Shown one piece after another: positions 28,323-37,930 of a DNA stretch of 59,631 bases (positions within the stretch are counted from its first letter, which is position 1; every line of letters begins with the position of its first letter). Below the pieces are notes generated by a model, which was not told where the DNA came from, made no database searches, and saw nothing but the letters and a program-made list of their open reading frames with translations. Source of the stretch: Haemophilus quentini (lineage in GTDB: Bacteria > Pseudomonadota > Gammaproteobacteria > Enterobacterales > Pasteurellaceae); contig MDJB01000005.1 in the NCBI GenBank assembly GCA_001752465.1, positions 1-59,631 on the forward strand, given 5' to 3'. The position numbers and the translations under genes were made by a program.

Positions 28323-28766
28323 TTTTAATAAATTCTTTAAACTGGTTTTCATTGCTGCCATTTGATTTTCAAATTGTGCTTTGCTTTCTCTTTCATCAAT
28401 CATATACGTAATTGTTTCCGAAAGTGTCATTTTCATTTTTCTAGAATATTTAGAAAGACGTAGCCAAACCGCATATTCCAAATCAATGGATTTTTTCTTG
28501 GTATGTTGTTTTTCACCATTAAAAAAGCGTTTACGGCGGGCACGAATGGCTTGATCAAGCTTAATTGGTAAGGCCGGAGAAAGATGATTCTTAATCCATT
28601 CTTCAATTTTTTCTGGATAATTTTGGGATTCTAATAATTCTTGGGCTTTAGCTTCTTGTAAACTTCGTTCTTCATAACGAGTAATGTTTTCCCCTTCGCG
28701 ATGTTTACGAATTAGGTAAATCCATTTCCAATTTGCTTCTTGATTTTCGAGTTTTTGGTATTTCAT
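28320..28766 (-). CDS. matP: Macrodomain Ter protein MatP
   Basis: A 148-residue DNA-binding protein that organises the terminus region of the chromosome by binding matS sites. MKYQKLENQEANWKWIYLIRKHREGENITRYEE and the RARRKRFFNGEKQHTKKKSIDLEYAVWLRLSKYSRKMKMTLSETI block (ribbon-helix-helix) agree with E. coli MatP. Divergent from lonH/ycbZ, with fabA next, as in E. coli. A matS site was not searched for across the window. Confidence 0.95.
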   Translation of the reverse strand: MKYQKLENQEANWKWIYLIRKHREGENITRYEERSLQEAKAQELLESQNYPEKIEEWIKNHLSPALPIKLDQAIRARRKRFFNGEKQHTKKKSIDLEYAVWLRLSKYSRKMKMTLSETITYMIDERESKAQFENQMAAMKTSLKNLLK

Positions 28767-28892
28767 TTTTTATCATTGAGTGACGTGGTAACTGCATTAA
28801 TATACGTGTTTTTATGCGGATTTTCTAGTGGATTTTCACAAGGCTATTAAATATGCGATAATGTAGTCAATTTTACTAGAAAGAGACCATCC

Positions 28893-30668
28893 GTGAGTTC
28901 ATTATTTTCTCAACAACAAGCTATTGAGCAATCTTTAAATTGGCAGGCATTACAACCTGATTTGGCAATTCAAGATTTTCCTTTAGAACCAGTGGATTTC
29001 TGGGCATTACAACCGAACGCCACACAGGCTATCGATTTATTTTTACGCCATCCAACGCGTTCCTTATTGATGATGAAAGTAGGTGAGCCAGTTGAATATG
29101 CGGAGTTATTACAAAACTTTATATCGCAAAACCATCATAAAGTGCGATCAATTTTCGGTGTAAATTATGTGATAGAGCAGGGCGATTCTTTTTCTTTTCC
29201 TTATGTTTATACTGAGCCAGCAAAATCTTTAGATGATAATTTTGCCAGTCAAGGTGAGGCGTTAAGCGCATTGTACTGCGATCAATTCCAGCTTTTTGGT
29301 AGTTTTCGGATTCATCCAAGTTCACAAGATATTCAATTAGTGCCAGGATTAGTGCATAAAGCTAATGGCGGAGTTTTGATTTTAAGTGCGGCAACATTGT
29401 TATCTCAATTTGATTTGTGGGGGCGATTAAAACAAATTCTGCAAACCCAAACTTTTGATTGGTATTCAGCCCATCCATTTAAAAATTTACCCTGTGATAT
29501 ACCAGGCTATGCGCTGAACTTAAAAGTGATTGTACTTGGTAATCGTACCGAATTAGCCACTTTGGCTGAGTTAGAAGAAAACCTTTATTTTTTTGCCGAT
29601 TATGCTGAAATTGAAAGCTATGTTTCTGTGGCTGAAGTGGAGGAACAAAAAAACTGGGCGGGTTATGTACAACAAATGGCTCAAGAGCAAAATATTGAGC
29701 TAAATTTTCCTGCTTTAAATAAACTCTATCAATCATTAGTTCGTGAAAGTGAAGATCGCTTTTTAATTAATGCCTCTCCTCTAAAATTAAAAGAAATATT
29801 ACAAGATGCCTCAACTTTTGCTGAAAAAACAACATTAAGTGCGGAGGATTTTGAGGATATTTTTCAACAAAAATTGGCGCAATATGGTTTCCTAAAAGAA
29901 CAAACTTATGCCGATATTTTAAATGAGCAAGTTTATGTCGAAACTCAAGGTGAAATTGTTGGCCAAATTAATGGCCTTTCGGTGATTGAATATCCAGGTA
30001 CACCAGTATATTTTGGCGAGCCTTCGCGGATTAGTTGTATTGTACAATTCGGTGAAGGGGAAGTGATCGACGTTGAAAGAAAAAATGAATTAGCGGGAAA
30101 TATTCACGGTAAAGGTATGATGATTGCGCAAGCTTGCCTTTCCAATATATTAGATTTGCCATCGCAATTGCCATTTTCTGCCTCATTAGTGTTTGAACAG
30201 TCTTATGGTGAAATTGATGGTGATAGTGCATCTTTGGCGATTTTCTGTGTGCTAGCAAGCGCTTTGGCTGATTTGCCTTTGCCTCAGAATATCGCAATTA
30301 CAGGATCGATTGATCAATTTGGACTTGTCCATTCTGTTGGTGGTGTAAATGATAAGATTGAAGGCTTTTTTACTATTTGCCAACGTCGTGGTTTAACTGG
30401 AAAACAAGGTGTAATCATTCCAATGACGACCATTCAGCAACTGAGTTTGTCTGATGAAGTGAAAAGTGCGGTAAAAAATGGTGAATTTTTTATTTATCCT
30501 GTAGAAGATATTTATCAAGCTTGCGAATTATTATTTAATCGTGATTTGCTAGATGAAAACAAAGATTATACAGAAAAAACTGAACCTTTATCTCGTCTCA
30601 TTCAACGTCGAATTGAGGGGAGAGCTGATTCAGAAAGAAAAAGTTTTTGGAATTTATTCCACCTTTAA
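28893..30668 (+). CDS. ycbZ: Lon-like protease LonH/YcbZ
   Basis: A 591-residue protein with a C-terminal Lon-type serine-lysine protease domain. The catalytic Ser is in GEIDGDSASLAI (about residue 446) and the Lys in GGVNDKIEGFF (about 487). The N-terminal two thirds is a degenerate AAA-like region without a clear Walker A, as in YcbZ. It starts with GTG at 28893. It lies between matP and fabA as in E. coli. Substrates unknown. Confidence 0.93.
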   Translation: MSSLFSQQQAIEQSLNWQALQPDLAIQDFPLEPVDFWALQPNATQAIDLFLRHPTRSLLMMKVGEPVEYAELLQNFISQNHHKVRSIFGVNYVIEQGDSFSFPYVYTEPAKSLDDNFASQGEALSALYCDQFQLFGSFRIHPSSQDIQLVPGLVHKANGGVLILSAATLLSQFDLWGRLKQILQTQTFDWYSAHPFKNLPCDIPGYALNLKVIVLGNRTELATLAELEENLYFFADYAEIESYVSVAEVEEQKNWAGYVQQMAQEQNIELNFPALNKLYQSLVRESEDRFLINASPLKLKEILQDASTFAEKTTLSAEDFEDIFQQKLAQYGFLKEQTYADILNEQVYVETQGEIVGQINGLSVIEYPGTPVYFGEPSRISCIVQFGEGEVIDVERKNELAGNIHGKGMMIAQACLSNILDLPSQLPFSASLVFEQSYGEIDGDSASLAIFCVLASALADLPLPQNIAITGSIDQFGLVHSVGGVNDKIEGFFTICQRRGLTGKQGVIIPMTTIQQLSLSDEVKSAVKNGEFFIYPVEDIYQACELLFNRDLLDENKDYTEKTEPLSRLIQRRIEGRADSERKSFWNLFHL

Positions 30669-30673
30669 TAGAT

Positions 30674-30706
30674 AAAAGCGAACATTTGTTCGCTTTTCTT
30701 TTTCTA
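30674..30706 (+). terminator. Terminator after ycbZ
   Basis: AAAAGCGAAC - ATTT - GTTCGCTTTT hairpin followed by CTTTTTC, just after the ycbZ stop. Confidence 0.85.
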
Positions 30707-30720
30707 TAATCTATAAAAGT

Positions 30721-30738
30721 GACTGCTCTGACAAGTTT
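30721..30738 (+). promoter_or_regulatory. FadR-like operator upstream of fabA
   Basis: ACTGCTCTGACAAGTT resembles the FadR half-sites TGGTC/GACCA as they occur before E. coli fabA (CTG-TC-GAC--GTT kept). FadR activates fabA in E. coli; the same control here is inferred. Confidence 0.4.
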
Positions 30739-30835
30739 TGCGAACAAGTGTTAGCTATTTACACTTTGCTATGTTCTCTTTAGAATGTTTTATATCAGTT
30801 TTAAACTGAATTTATCATATGTAAAGGAACTTAAA

Positions 30836-31369
30836 ATGCAAAACACTTGTACACCTAATAAAAAGAGTAGCTATTCTTATGATGATTTGCTCGCGTCAGG
30901 TCGCGGCGAATTATTCGGTAAAGAAGGGCCACAATTACCTGCTCCGACCATGTTGATGATGGATCGCATTATTGAAATGAATGAGGATACAGGTGCTTTT
31001 AGTAAAGGATATATTGAAGCCGAACTTGATATTAAACCTGAATTGCCGTTCTTTGGTTGTCATTTCATTGGCGATCCAGTAATGCCAGGTTGTTTGGGAT
31101 TGGATGCAATGTGGCAGCTTGTTGGGTTTTATTTAGGCTGGATTGGTGGCAAAGGAAAAGGCAGAGCATTAGGGGTTGGTGAAGTAAAATTCACAGGGCA
31201 AATTTTGCCTACGGCTAAAAAAGTGGTGTACCGAATCCATATGAAACGAGTTATTAATCGTAAACTAGTTATGGGAATGGCTGATGGTGAAGTTGAAGTA
31301 GATGGTCGCGTTATTTATACAGCAACAGATTTAAAAGTTGGACTATTCCAAGATACCTCTGCATTTTAA
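30836..31369 (+). CDS. fabA: 3-hydroxydecanoyl-ACP dehydratase/isomerase FabA
   Basis: A 177-residue hot-dog-fold enzyme that dehydrates 3-hydroxydecanoyl-ACP and isomerises the product, the branch point to unsaturated fatty acids. [31 protein letters not shown] contains the catalytic His and Asp of the family. The start at 30836 (AAAGGAAC upstream) gives 177 residues, near the usual 172; the open frame from 30785 is leader. Strong terminator downstream. Confidence 0.96.
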   Translation: MQNTCTPNKKSSYSYDDLLASGRGELFGKEGPQLPAPTMLMMDRIIEMNEDTGAFSKGYIEAELDIKPELPFFGCHFIGDPVMPGCLGLDAMWQLVGFYLGWIGGKGKGRALGVGEVKFTGQILPTAKKVVYRIHMKRVINRKLVMGMADGEVEVDGRVIYTATDLKVGLFQDTSAF

Positions 31370-31388
31370 CTTTTCTTTATGAATTCAT

Positions 31389-31434
31389 AAAAAAGGGCGG
31401 TGAAAATTTTTCTTAGATTTTCACCGCTCTTTTT
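31389..31434. terminator. Terminator after fabA
   Basis: An 18-bp near-perfect stem (AAAAGGGCGGTGAAAAT with its complement GATTTTCACCGCTCTTTT) and flanking T run, between the convergent fabA and the DUF1439 remnant. Confidence 0.88.
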
Positions 31435-31477
31435 ATCCTTCTATCAATAAGCAACGTTCAATTACATTATATGAATG

Positions 31478-32044
31478 TCATTGGAACATGCTTGTCTCTA
31501 AGGAAAGTTGTCCTTTTTCTATACGGATTTCTTTAGCAAATTTTTTTATAAGTACATCACGCATATTGTTTTTATCTAATGTATAAACAGGAATATGTTC
31601 TAGTAATTTAGCGACATTTTTATTTAAAAAAGGCATGATTGTTTGCATTTGTTGCATATATTGCTGTGGTTCTCCTGACCAACGTAAAATACGCATTTTC
31701 TTTAAATAAACGGCGCCTTCTTCGGGATTATAATAAGGAATTGTATCGAAGGTCAGATTTAATTTTCTAGGCAATTTTTTATTGCCAAATTGAAATAAAC
31801 CCTCTAAAGTACCGCTCATTTATACGCGTTTATCATTAGTATGCCCAATTTTGGTACTCAAATTTTTTATTTGATAATCAAGAAAAAATAATCCCGGTAA
31901 ACCAAATTTATCCGCAATAGTTCCTTTCTCTTGTAGATATTGATTGATTTGAGATTCAGTTATTGAAAAAGGTGAGGCCGATATATTAGGGGATACCGCT
32001 AAAATAGACGTTAACGTAAGAAATAATAATTTAAATTTTTTCAT
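31478..32044 (-). pseudogene. DUF1439 (YceB-like) secreted protein, split by one in-frame stop
   Basis: The first part (74 codons) has a signal peptide (MKKFKLLFLTLTSILAVSPNISA) followed by SPFSITESQINQYLQEKGTIADKFGLPGLFFLDYQIKNLSTKIG. The second part (113 codons) starts SGTLEGLFQFGNKKLPRKLNLTFDTIPYYNPEEGAVYLKKMRIL. Together they cover the YceB/DUF1439 family in order. A single TAA at 31820-31822 interrupts an otherwise continuous frame and is directly followed by ATG, so the second part might be re-initiated but would lack the signal. No lipobox Cys is present, unlike E. coli YceB. One base change would restore it. Confidence 0.8.
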
Positions 32045-32123
32045 ATCTAATTTTTAGTTAAGTTAAAAGCAAAATAAAAATGGTGGACAAATATACCACA
32101 AATGGCTATGGAGTGATGTAATA

Positions 32124-32846
32124 ATGAGCCCAGAGTTTAGGCAATATGTTAATCAATTAGTTATAGAACATCGTGATGAACGCATTTACCCTTTTCAATA
32201 TGAAGGCAAAAAATTCTGGTTAAAGCAACCTGAAAAGTTGAAGGGGGTTTGGCTACTATTGAAACCGTATCCGAAGCAATCTTTTAAAAATGAACTACAA
32301 ACTTTGTTGAATCTTATTGAAAAAAAAGCACCTGTTCCAAAAGTCTCTTATTATGATGAGGATTTTTTTGTATTGGAAGATGCGGGAATCACTTTATCAC
32401 AATGGTTATGTGATAAGGGGGCAAGTAATCAGCAAAAATTTTCTATTATTTATGATGCTTGTCTCGCTTTGATTGATTTACATGCTAAAAATCTGGTACA
32501 TGGTCGTCCTGCTATTCGAGATATTACTTGGGATAAGGGAAAAGTTACTTTTCTTGATTTTGAATCTCGTTCAAGTAGTCAAAATCAAAATTGGTTAATC
32601 GTTCGAGATATGCTATTTTTCTTTGATAGCTTATGTCGAGAAAAAGATGTGTCAGACGATTTTATTCAAAAAGTGGCATTGTATTATCAAGATCATTGTA
32701 GAGTAGAAAATTGGCAGAATATGATCGTATTTTTGCAGCGTTTTCGCTGGATTTACTATCTTTTGTTACCTTTTAAACCTATTGCAAAGACAGACTTAAT
32801 TGCCGTTTATCGCTTATTTGAAATTTTATTTATAAAGGAAAAATGA
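32124..32846 (+). CDS. Small kinase-fold protein (lipopolysaccharide/Ser-Thr kinase-like)
   Basis: A 240-residue protein with the layout of a compact protein-kinase-like fold. There is a Lys in the N-lobe (KKFWLKQPEKLKG), a hinge VLEDAGITLSQWL, a catalytic-loop-like LVHGRPAIRDITW and a metal-loop-like VTFLDFES at about residues 130-155. This resembles the RIO/BUD32 and Kdo-kinase side of the superfamily. No transmembrane segment is obvious apart from a hydrophobic stretch near 210. The substrate cannot be told. Its TGA overlaps the start of the small lipoprotein gene, suggesting a two-gene unit. Confidence 0.7.
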   Translation: MSPEFRQYVNQLVIEHRDERIYPFQYEGKKFWLKQPEKLKGVWLLLKPYPKQSFKNELQTLLNLIEKKAPVPKVSYYDEDFFVLEDAGITLSQWLCDKGASNQQKFSIIYDACLALIDLHAKNLVHGRPAIRDITWDKGKVTFLDFESRSSSQNQNWLIVRDMLFFFDSLCREKDVSDDFIQKVALYYQDHCRVENWQNMIVFLQRFRWIYYLLLPFKPIAKTDLIAVYRLFEILFIKEK

Positions 32847-32980
32847 TGAAGAAAACACTTTTTATTATTGTATTATCAAGCATATTAACTGCTTGTACTG
32901 TAGGTGGTGGCGTCAGCGCTGGTGGCGGAAGTAACGGCGTTGGATTAGGGCTAGGGATTGGCTCTGGTATTCGATTCTAG
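32846..32980 (+). CDS. Very small glycine-rich lipoprotein
   Basis: A 44-residue protein: signal peptide MKKTLFIIVLSSILTAC with lipobox LTAC (Cys17), then a tail of 27 residues that is about half Gly (VGGGVSAGGGSNGVGLGLGIGSG). The start at 32846 lies 7-8 bases after AAGGA; an overlapping ATG at 32843 is the alternative. It overlaps the end of the kinase-like gene. It resembles short Gly-rich lipoproteins of enterics; function unknown. Confidence 0.75.
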   Translation: MKKTLFIIVLSSILTACTVGGGVSAGGGSNGVGLGLGIGSGIRF

Positions 32981-33082
32981 TGATGATGAAAAGTGCGGTA
33001 AGTTTTAGTAAAATTTTTAAGGAACTTGTAAAACTTCTTGCATTTTAAATTTTTATCACTATAATGCACCCCATATTTCGGA

Positions 33083-33159
33083 CGCGGGGTGGAGCAGCTT
33101 GGTAGCTCGTCGGGCTCATAACCCGAAGGCCGTCGGTTCAAATCCGGCCCCCGCAACCA
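33083..33159 (+). tRNA. metY: Initiator tRNA-fMet (anticodon CAT)
   Basis: A 77-nt cloverleaf with CGCGGGG/CCCCGCA acceptor arms and ACCA end. The C1-A72 mismatch and three consecutive G-C pairs in the anticodon stem (GGG CTCATAA CCC) are the marks of an initiator tRNA. It stands before rimP-nusA-infB as metY does in E. coli. Confidence 0.97.
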
Positions 33160-33180
33160 ATAATAAGTTCAGTAAAAGAA

Positions 33181-33201
33181 CCCCAGTATAGGGGTTTTTT
33201 T
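33181..33201 (+). terminator. Terminator after initiator tRNA
   Basis: CCCC - AGTATA - GGGG followed by seven T, 21 bases after the tRNA. Confidence 0.8.
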
Positions 33202-33228
33202 CTATAAGAAATTTAACAAAAACTGGGC

Positions 33229-33259
33229 TTAGGTTCCTGTGAACCTAACCCTTTTTTTA
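33229..33259 (+). terminator. Second hairpin terminator/attenuator before rimP
   Basis: TTAGGTTC - CTGT - GAACCTAA perfect hairpin, then CCC and a T run. With the hairpin at 33181 it makes two successive terminators between the tRNA and rimP, so the nusA operon may be fed by partial read-through. Confidence 0.7.
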
Positions 33260-33345
33260 TGCCTAAAATTTTTTGTAGAAGTTTTTAGATTCATCAAAAG
33301 AAGTTATTTTGGCTAAAAACTGACACTACAGTATAGGAGTAGAAA

Positions 33346-33801
33346 TTGGCTACATTAGAACAAAATTTACAAGAAATGCTACAAGGCGCAGTAGAGGATT
33401 TAGGCTGTGAACTTTGGGGTATTGAATGTCAACGCGCAGGCCGTTTTATGACTGTGCGTTTATTTATTGATAAAGAAGGTGGCGCAACTGTCAATGATTG
33501 TGCTGATGTAAGTCGTCAAGTGAGCGCAATTTTAGACGTGGAAGATCCAATTGCGGATAAATACAATCTAGAGGTATCGTCACCAGGTTTAGATCGTCCA
33601 CTATTTACCTTGCTGCAATTTGAACGCTATATTGGGCAAGATATCGCAGTGCATTTGCGAATTCCAGTGATGGAACGCCGTAAATGGCAAGGTAAGTTAG
33701 AGCGTATTGAAAACGATATGGTTACTTTAATCGTTGATGGACAGGAACAAGTTTTAGTCTTTGGTAACATTCAAAAAGCGAATGTTGTTGCAAAATTTTA
33801 A
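33346..33801 (+). CDS. rimP: Ribosome maturation factor RimP
   Basis: A 151-residue 30S assembly factor. [66 protein letters not shown] and [33 protein letters not shown] are the family blocks. The start is TTG at 33346 with TAGGAG eight bases upstream. First gene of the nusA-infB operon, 17 bases before nusA. Confidence 0.95.
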   Translation: MATLEQNLQEMLQGAVEDLGCELWGIECQRAGRFMTVRLFIDKEGGATVNDCADVSRQVSAILDVEDPIADKYNLEVSSPGLDRPLFTLLQFERYIGQDIAVHLRIPVMERRKWQGKLERIENDMVTLIVDGQEQVLVFGNIQKANVVAKF

Positions 33802-33818
33802 AAGGAGCAAAAGAAAAA

Positions 33819-35306
33819 ATGAGTAAAGAGATTTTACTGGCGGCAGAAGCCGTATCCAATGAGAAGCTATTACCACGTGAGAAAATTTTTGAAGCGTTAG
33901 AAAGTGCAATTGCGCTTTCTACCAAGAAAAAATATGAATACGAAACAGATATTCGAGTATCAATCAACCCAAAAACAGGGGATTTTGATACTTTTCGTCG
34001 TTGGTTAATTGTTGATGAAGTCAAAGTGCCAACGAAAGAAATCACTTTAGAAGCAGCACAATTTGAAGACCCAAATCTTCAAATTGGCGATTATGTAGAA
34101 GATCAAATCGAATCTATCGCATTTGACCGTATTGCAATGCAAACTGTACGCCAAGTAATTAGCACCAAAATCCGTGAAGCTGAGCGTGCAAAAGTTGTAG
34201 AACAGTTCCGTGCTGAAGAAGGCAAAATTGTAACGGGTACGGTGAAAAAAGTAAGTCGTGACAGCATCATCTTAGATCTTGGCAATAAAGCCGAAGCGAT
34301 GATTGCTCGTGAAGATATGTTGCCACGTGAAAATTTCCGTCCTGGTGACCGTGTGCGTGGTGTGCTTTATAAAGTAAATCCTGAAGGTAAAACTGCACAA
34401 TTATTTGTGACACGTTCTAAACCAGAAATGTTGATCGAATTATTCCGTATTGAAGTGCCTGAAATTGGCGAGGAAATGATTGAAATTCGTGGTGCGGCCC
34501 GTGATCCCGGATCTCGCGCTAAAATTGCAGTGAAATCAAATGATAAGCGAATTGATCCAGTTGGTGCTTGTGTAGGAATGCGTGGTGCGCGTGTTCAAGC
34601 CATTACCAATGAACTTGGTGGTGAGCGCGTAGATATCGTGCTTTGGGATGATAATCCAGCACAATTTGTGATCAATGCAATGGCACCAGCTGATGTGTCT
34701 TCTATCATTGTTGATGAAGATAATCATTCTATGGATATTGCAGTTGAAGCAGCTAACCTGGCACAAGCAATTGGTCGTAATGGTCAAAACGTGCGTTTAG
34801 CAACACAATTAACGGGTTGGACACTGAACGTAATGACTACAGATGACTTAAATGCAAAACATCAAGCAGAAGATAATAAAGTTTTAAACTTATTTATTAA
34901 CGCATTAGAACTTGATGAAGAATTTGCACAAATCCTTGTAGAAGAAGGATTTACAAGTTTAGAAGAAGTTGCTTATGTGCCAATGAATGAATTGACAGCA
35001 ATTGATGGTTTAGAAGATGAAGATCTTGTAGAAGAACTTCAAACTCGTGCTAAAAATGCGATTACAGCCGCAGCAGTAGCTGAAGAAGAAGCATTGAAAA
35101 AAGCAAATATTGAAGATCGCTTATTGAATTTAGATGGTATGAATCGCCATGTAGCATTCAAATTAGCTGAAAAACAAATTACTACTCTCGAAGAACTCGC
35201 CGAACAGGGTGTAGATGATTTAGCAGATATTGAAGAATTAACAGCAGAACAGGCAGCAGATTTAATTATGGCTGCACGTAATATCTGTTGGTTTGGCGAA
35301 GAATAA
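33819..35306 (+). CDS. nusA: Transcription termination/antitermination factor NusA
   Basis: A 495-residue RNA-polymerase-binding factor. N-terminal domain (1-130), S1 domain (about 135-200, [23 protein letters not shown]), two KH domains ([28 protein letters not shown] and [17 protein letters not shown]), then two C-terminal acidic repeats as in E. coli. AAAGGAGC precedes the ATG. infB follows after 11 bases. Confidence 0.97.
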   Translation: MSKEILLAAEAVSNEKLLPREKIFEALESAIALSTKKKYEYETDIRVSINPKTGDFDTFRRWLIVDEVKVPTKEITLEAAQFEDPNLQIGDYVEDQIESIAFDRIAMQTVRQVISTKIREAERAKVVEQFRAEEGKIVTGTVKKVSRDSIILDLGNKAEAMIAREDMLPRENFRPGDRVRGVLYKVNPEGKTAQLFVTRSKPEMLIELFRIEVPEIGEEMIEIRGAARDPGSRAKIAVKSNDKRIDPVGACVGMRGARVQAITNELGGERVDIVLWDDNPAQFVINAMAPADVSSIIVDEDNHSMDIAVEAANLAQAIGRNGQNVRLATQLTGWTLNVMTTDDLNAKHQAEDNKVLNLFINALELDEEFAQILVEEGFTSLEEVAYVPMNELTAIDGLEDEDLVEELQTRAKNAITAAAVAEEEALKKANIEDRLLNLDGMNRHVAFKLAEKQITTLEELAEQGVDDLADIEELTAEQAADLIMAARNICWFGEE

Positions 35307-35317
35307 GGAGAGTAGTA

Positions 35318-37852
35318 ATGACTGAAGATATTAAGGCTGATGCGCCAAAAAAATTAAGTATTCAACGCAGAACAAAAACAACAGTGAGCAGCACCACAAC
35401 TGGTGGTAAAAGCAAAGAAGTGCAAGTAGAAGTACGTAAAAAACGGACGGTAAAAACTGATATTGCTCAACAAGAAGAAGCAAAATTAAAAGCACAGCAA
35501 GAAGCGGAAGCTAAAAAAATTGCTGAACAAAAAGCGGCAGAAGAAAAAGCTCGTTTAGAAGCTGAAAAAGCAGCAGTTAAGAAAGAAGCTGATGAAAAAG
35601 CAAAAGCTGAAAAAGCGAAAGCAGAAGCAGCTAAGCCAGCAAAAAGTGCGGTAGATTCTAAAGCTAAATCTGTTGATCCTGAAAAAGAGAAACGTAAAGC
35701 AGAAGAAGCAGAACTTCGTCGTAAAGCTGAAGAATTAGCTCGTCAAAAAGCTGAAGAACAAGCTCGCCGTGCAGCAGAAGAAGCGAAACGTTATGCTGAA
35801 GCAGATGATTCAGACAATGAATCTTCTTCAGAAGACTATTCTGATTACAACTTAAGTTCAAGATATGCACTTGAAGCAGAAGATGAAGAAGATCGTCGTA
35901 ACGAAAATCGTGGCCGTGGCAAAAATAAAGTAGCAAAAGCGAAAAAAGGCGGTCGCGACGATGAAAATAGCAAAAACTCGAAAAATGAGCGCGAATCTAA
36001 TCGTAAAAATCAAAAAGACGCTAAGTTTGGTAAAGGTAAAAATGGCAAAAAAGGTGCCGCACTTCAACAAGCTTTTACTAAACCAGTTCAAGCTGTAAAA
36101 GCGGATGTTGTCATTGGTGAAACCATTACTGTTGCTGAATTAGCGAACAAGATGGCTGTAAAAGCGACTGAAATCATCAAAACGATGATGAAGATGGGCG
36201 AAATGGTTACTATCAACCAAGTTATCGACCAAGAAACCGCTCAATTAGTAGCAGAAGAACTTGGCCATAAAGTAATTCTTCGCAATGAAAATGAGCTTGA
36301 AGAAGCGGTATTAGGCGATCGCGATGTAAACGCAGAAAAAGTAACGCGTGCGCCAGTTGTAACCATCATGGGTCACGTTGACCATGGTAAAACCTCTTTA
36401 CTTGACTATATTCGTAAAGCGAAAGTTGCTGCTGGCGAAGCGGGTGGTATTACTCAACATATCGGTGCGTATCACGTAGAAATGGATGATGGTAAAATGA
36501 TCACCTTCTTGGATACTCCGGGACACGCAGCGTTTACTTCTATGCGTGCGCGTGGTGCTAAAGCAACAGATATCGTTGTTCTTGTTGTTGCTGCCGATGA
36601 TGGTGTGATGCCTCAAACGATCGAAGCGATTCAACACGCAAAAGCAGCGGGTGCGCCTTTAGTGGTTGCAGTAAATAAAATCGATAAACCAGAAGCTAAT
36701 CCAGACCGTGTTGAGCAAGAATTATTACAACATGATGTAATTTCTGAAAAATTCGGTGGTGATGTGCAATTCGTTCCAGTATCTGCGAAGAAAGGTACAG
36801 GGGTTGATGATTTATTAGATGCTATCTTACTTCAATCTGAAGTGCTTGAATTGACCGCTGTAAAAGACGGCATGGCAAGTGGTGTAGTCATTGAATCTTA
36901 CTTAGATAAAGGTCGTGGCCCTGTGGCAACTATCTTGGTTCAATCAGGTACACTACGTAAAGGTGACATCGTACTTTGTGGTTTTGAATATGGCCGTGTG
37001 CGCGCAATGCGTGATGAAAACGGAAAAGAAGTGGATGAAGCAGGTCCTTCAATTCCGGTTGAATTATTAGGTCTTTCAGGTGTGCCAGCAGCGGGTGATG
37101 AAGCAACCGTTGTACGTGATGAGAAAAAAGCACGTGAAGTGGCGTTATATCGTCAAGGTAAATTCCGTGAAGTGAAATTAGCTCGTCAGCAAAAAGCGAA
37201 ACTTGAAAATATGTTTAGCAATATGTCTGAAGGCGATGTGGCTGAATTGAACGTCATTGTGAAAGCGGACGTACAAGGCTCTGTGGAAGCGATTGTTCAA
37301 GCGTTAAATGAGCTTTCTACCAATGAAGTAAAAGTTAAAGTTGTTGGTTCTGGTGTAGGTGGTATTACTGAAACTGATGCAACTTTAGCTGCAGCATCTA
37401 ATGCCATTATTGTTGGCTTTAACGTTCGTGCTGATGCATCTGCGCGTCGTGTCATTGAAGCGGAAAACATTGATTTACGCTACTACTCAATCATCTATGA
37501 ATTGTTGAATGAAATTAAAGCAGCAATGAGCGGTATGTTAGAGCCTGAATTTAAACAAGAAATTATTGGCTTAGCTGAAGTTCGTGATGTATTCCGTCAT
37601 CCGAAATTTGGTGCAATCGCAGGTTGTATGGTAACAGAAGGTGTAGTGAAACGTAACAACCCAATCCGTGTATTACGTGATAACGTCGTTATCTTTGAAG
37701 GGGAATTAGAGTCTCTTCGCCGTTTCAAAGACGATGTATCTGAAGTTCGTAACGGTATGGAATGTGGTATCGGTGTGAAAAACTACAACGATGTAAAAGT
37801 CGGTGACCAAATCGAAGTGTTTGAAGTAGTTGAAGTTAAACGTTCAATCTAA
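35318..37852 (+). CDS. infB: Translation initiation factor IF-2
   Basis: An 844-residue GTPase that places initiator tRNA on the 30S subunit. The long N-terminal part (about 50-260) is rich in Lys, Glu and Ala with charged coiled-coil-like repeats. The G domain follows: [19 protein letters not shown] (G1, about 355), DTPGHAAF (G3) and [12 protein letters not shown] (G4). The start at 35318 (AAGGAG upstream) is preferred over the in-frame codon at 35288 inside nusA. It is followed by a terminator and then by the inserted hsd locus instead of rbfA. Confidence 0.96.
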   Translation: MTEDIKADAPKKLSIQRRTKTTVSSTTTGGKSKEVQVEVRKKRTVKTDIAQQEEAKLKAQQEAEAKKIAEQKAAEEKARLEAEKAAVKKEADEKAKAEKAKAEAAKPAKSAVDSKAKSVDPEKEKRKAEEAELRRKAEELARQKAEEQARRAAEEAKRYAEADDSDNESSSEDYSDYNLSSRYALEAEDEEDRRNENRGRGKNKVAKAKKGGRDDENSKNSKNERESNRKNQKDAKFGKGKNGKKGAALQQAFTKPVQAVKADVVIGETITVAELANKMAVKATEIIKTMMKMGEMVTINQVIDQETAQLVAEELGHKVILRNENELEEAVLGDRDVNAEKVTRAPVVTIMGHVDHGKTSLLDYIRKAKVAAGEAGGITQHIGAYHVEMDDGKMITFLDTPGHAAFTSMRARGAKATDIVVLVVAADDGVMPQTIEAIQHAKAAGAPLVVAVNKIDKPEANPDRVEQELLQHDVISEKFGGDVQFVPVSAKKGTGVDDLLDAILLQSEVLELTAVKDGMASGVVIESYLDKGRGPVATILVQSGTLRKGDIVLCGFEYGRVRAMRDENGKEVDEAGPSIPVELLGLSGVPAAGDEATVVRDEKKAREVALYRQGKFREVKLARQQKAKLENMFSNMSEGDVAELNVIVKADVQGSVEAIVQALNELSTNEVKVKVVGSGVGGITETDATLAAASNAIIVGFNVRADASARRVIEAENIDLRYYSIIYELLNEIKAAMSGMLEPEFKQEIIGLAEVRDVFRHPKFGAIAGCMVTEGVVKRNNPIRVLRDNVVIFEGELESLRRFKDDVSEVRNGMECGIGVKNYNDVKVGDQIEVFEVVEVKRSI

Positions 37853-37866
37853 CTTTTAACAAAATA

Positions 37867-37907
37867 AAGGGCGGTTAGAAATCATAGTGTTTTTAATCGC
37901 CCTTTTG
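37867..37907. terminator. Terminator between infB and hsdR
   Basis: AAGGGCGGTTA pairs with TAATCGCCCTT (one mismatch) around a 16-19-base loop, followed by TTGTTATT; between convergent genes. Confidence 0.7.
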
Positions 37908-37930
37908 TTATTAAATAAACCGCATCAAAA

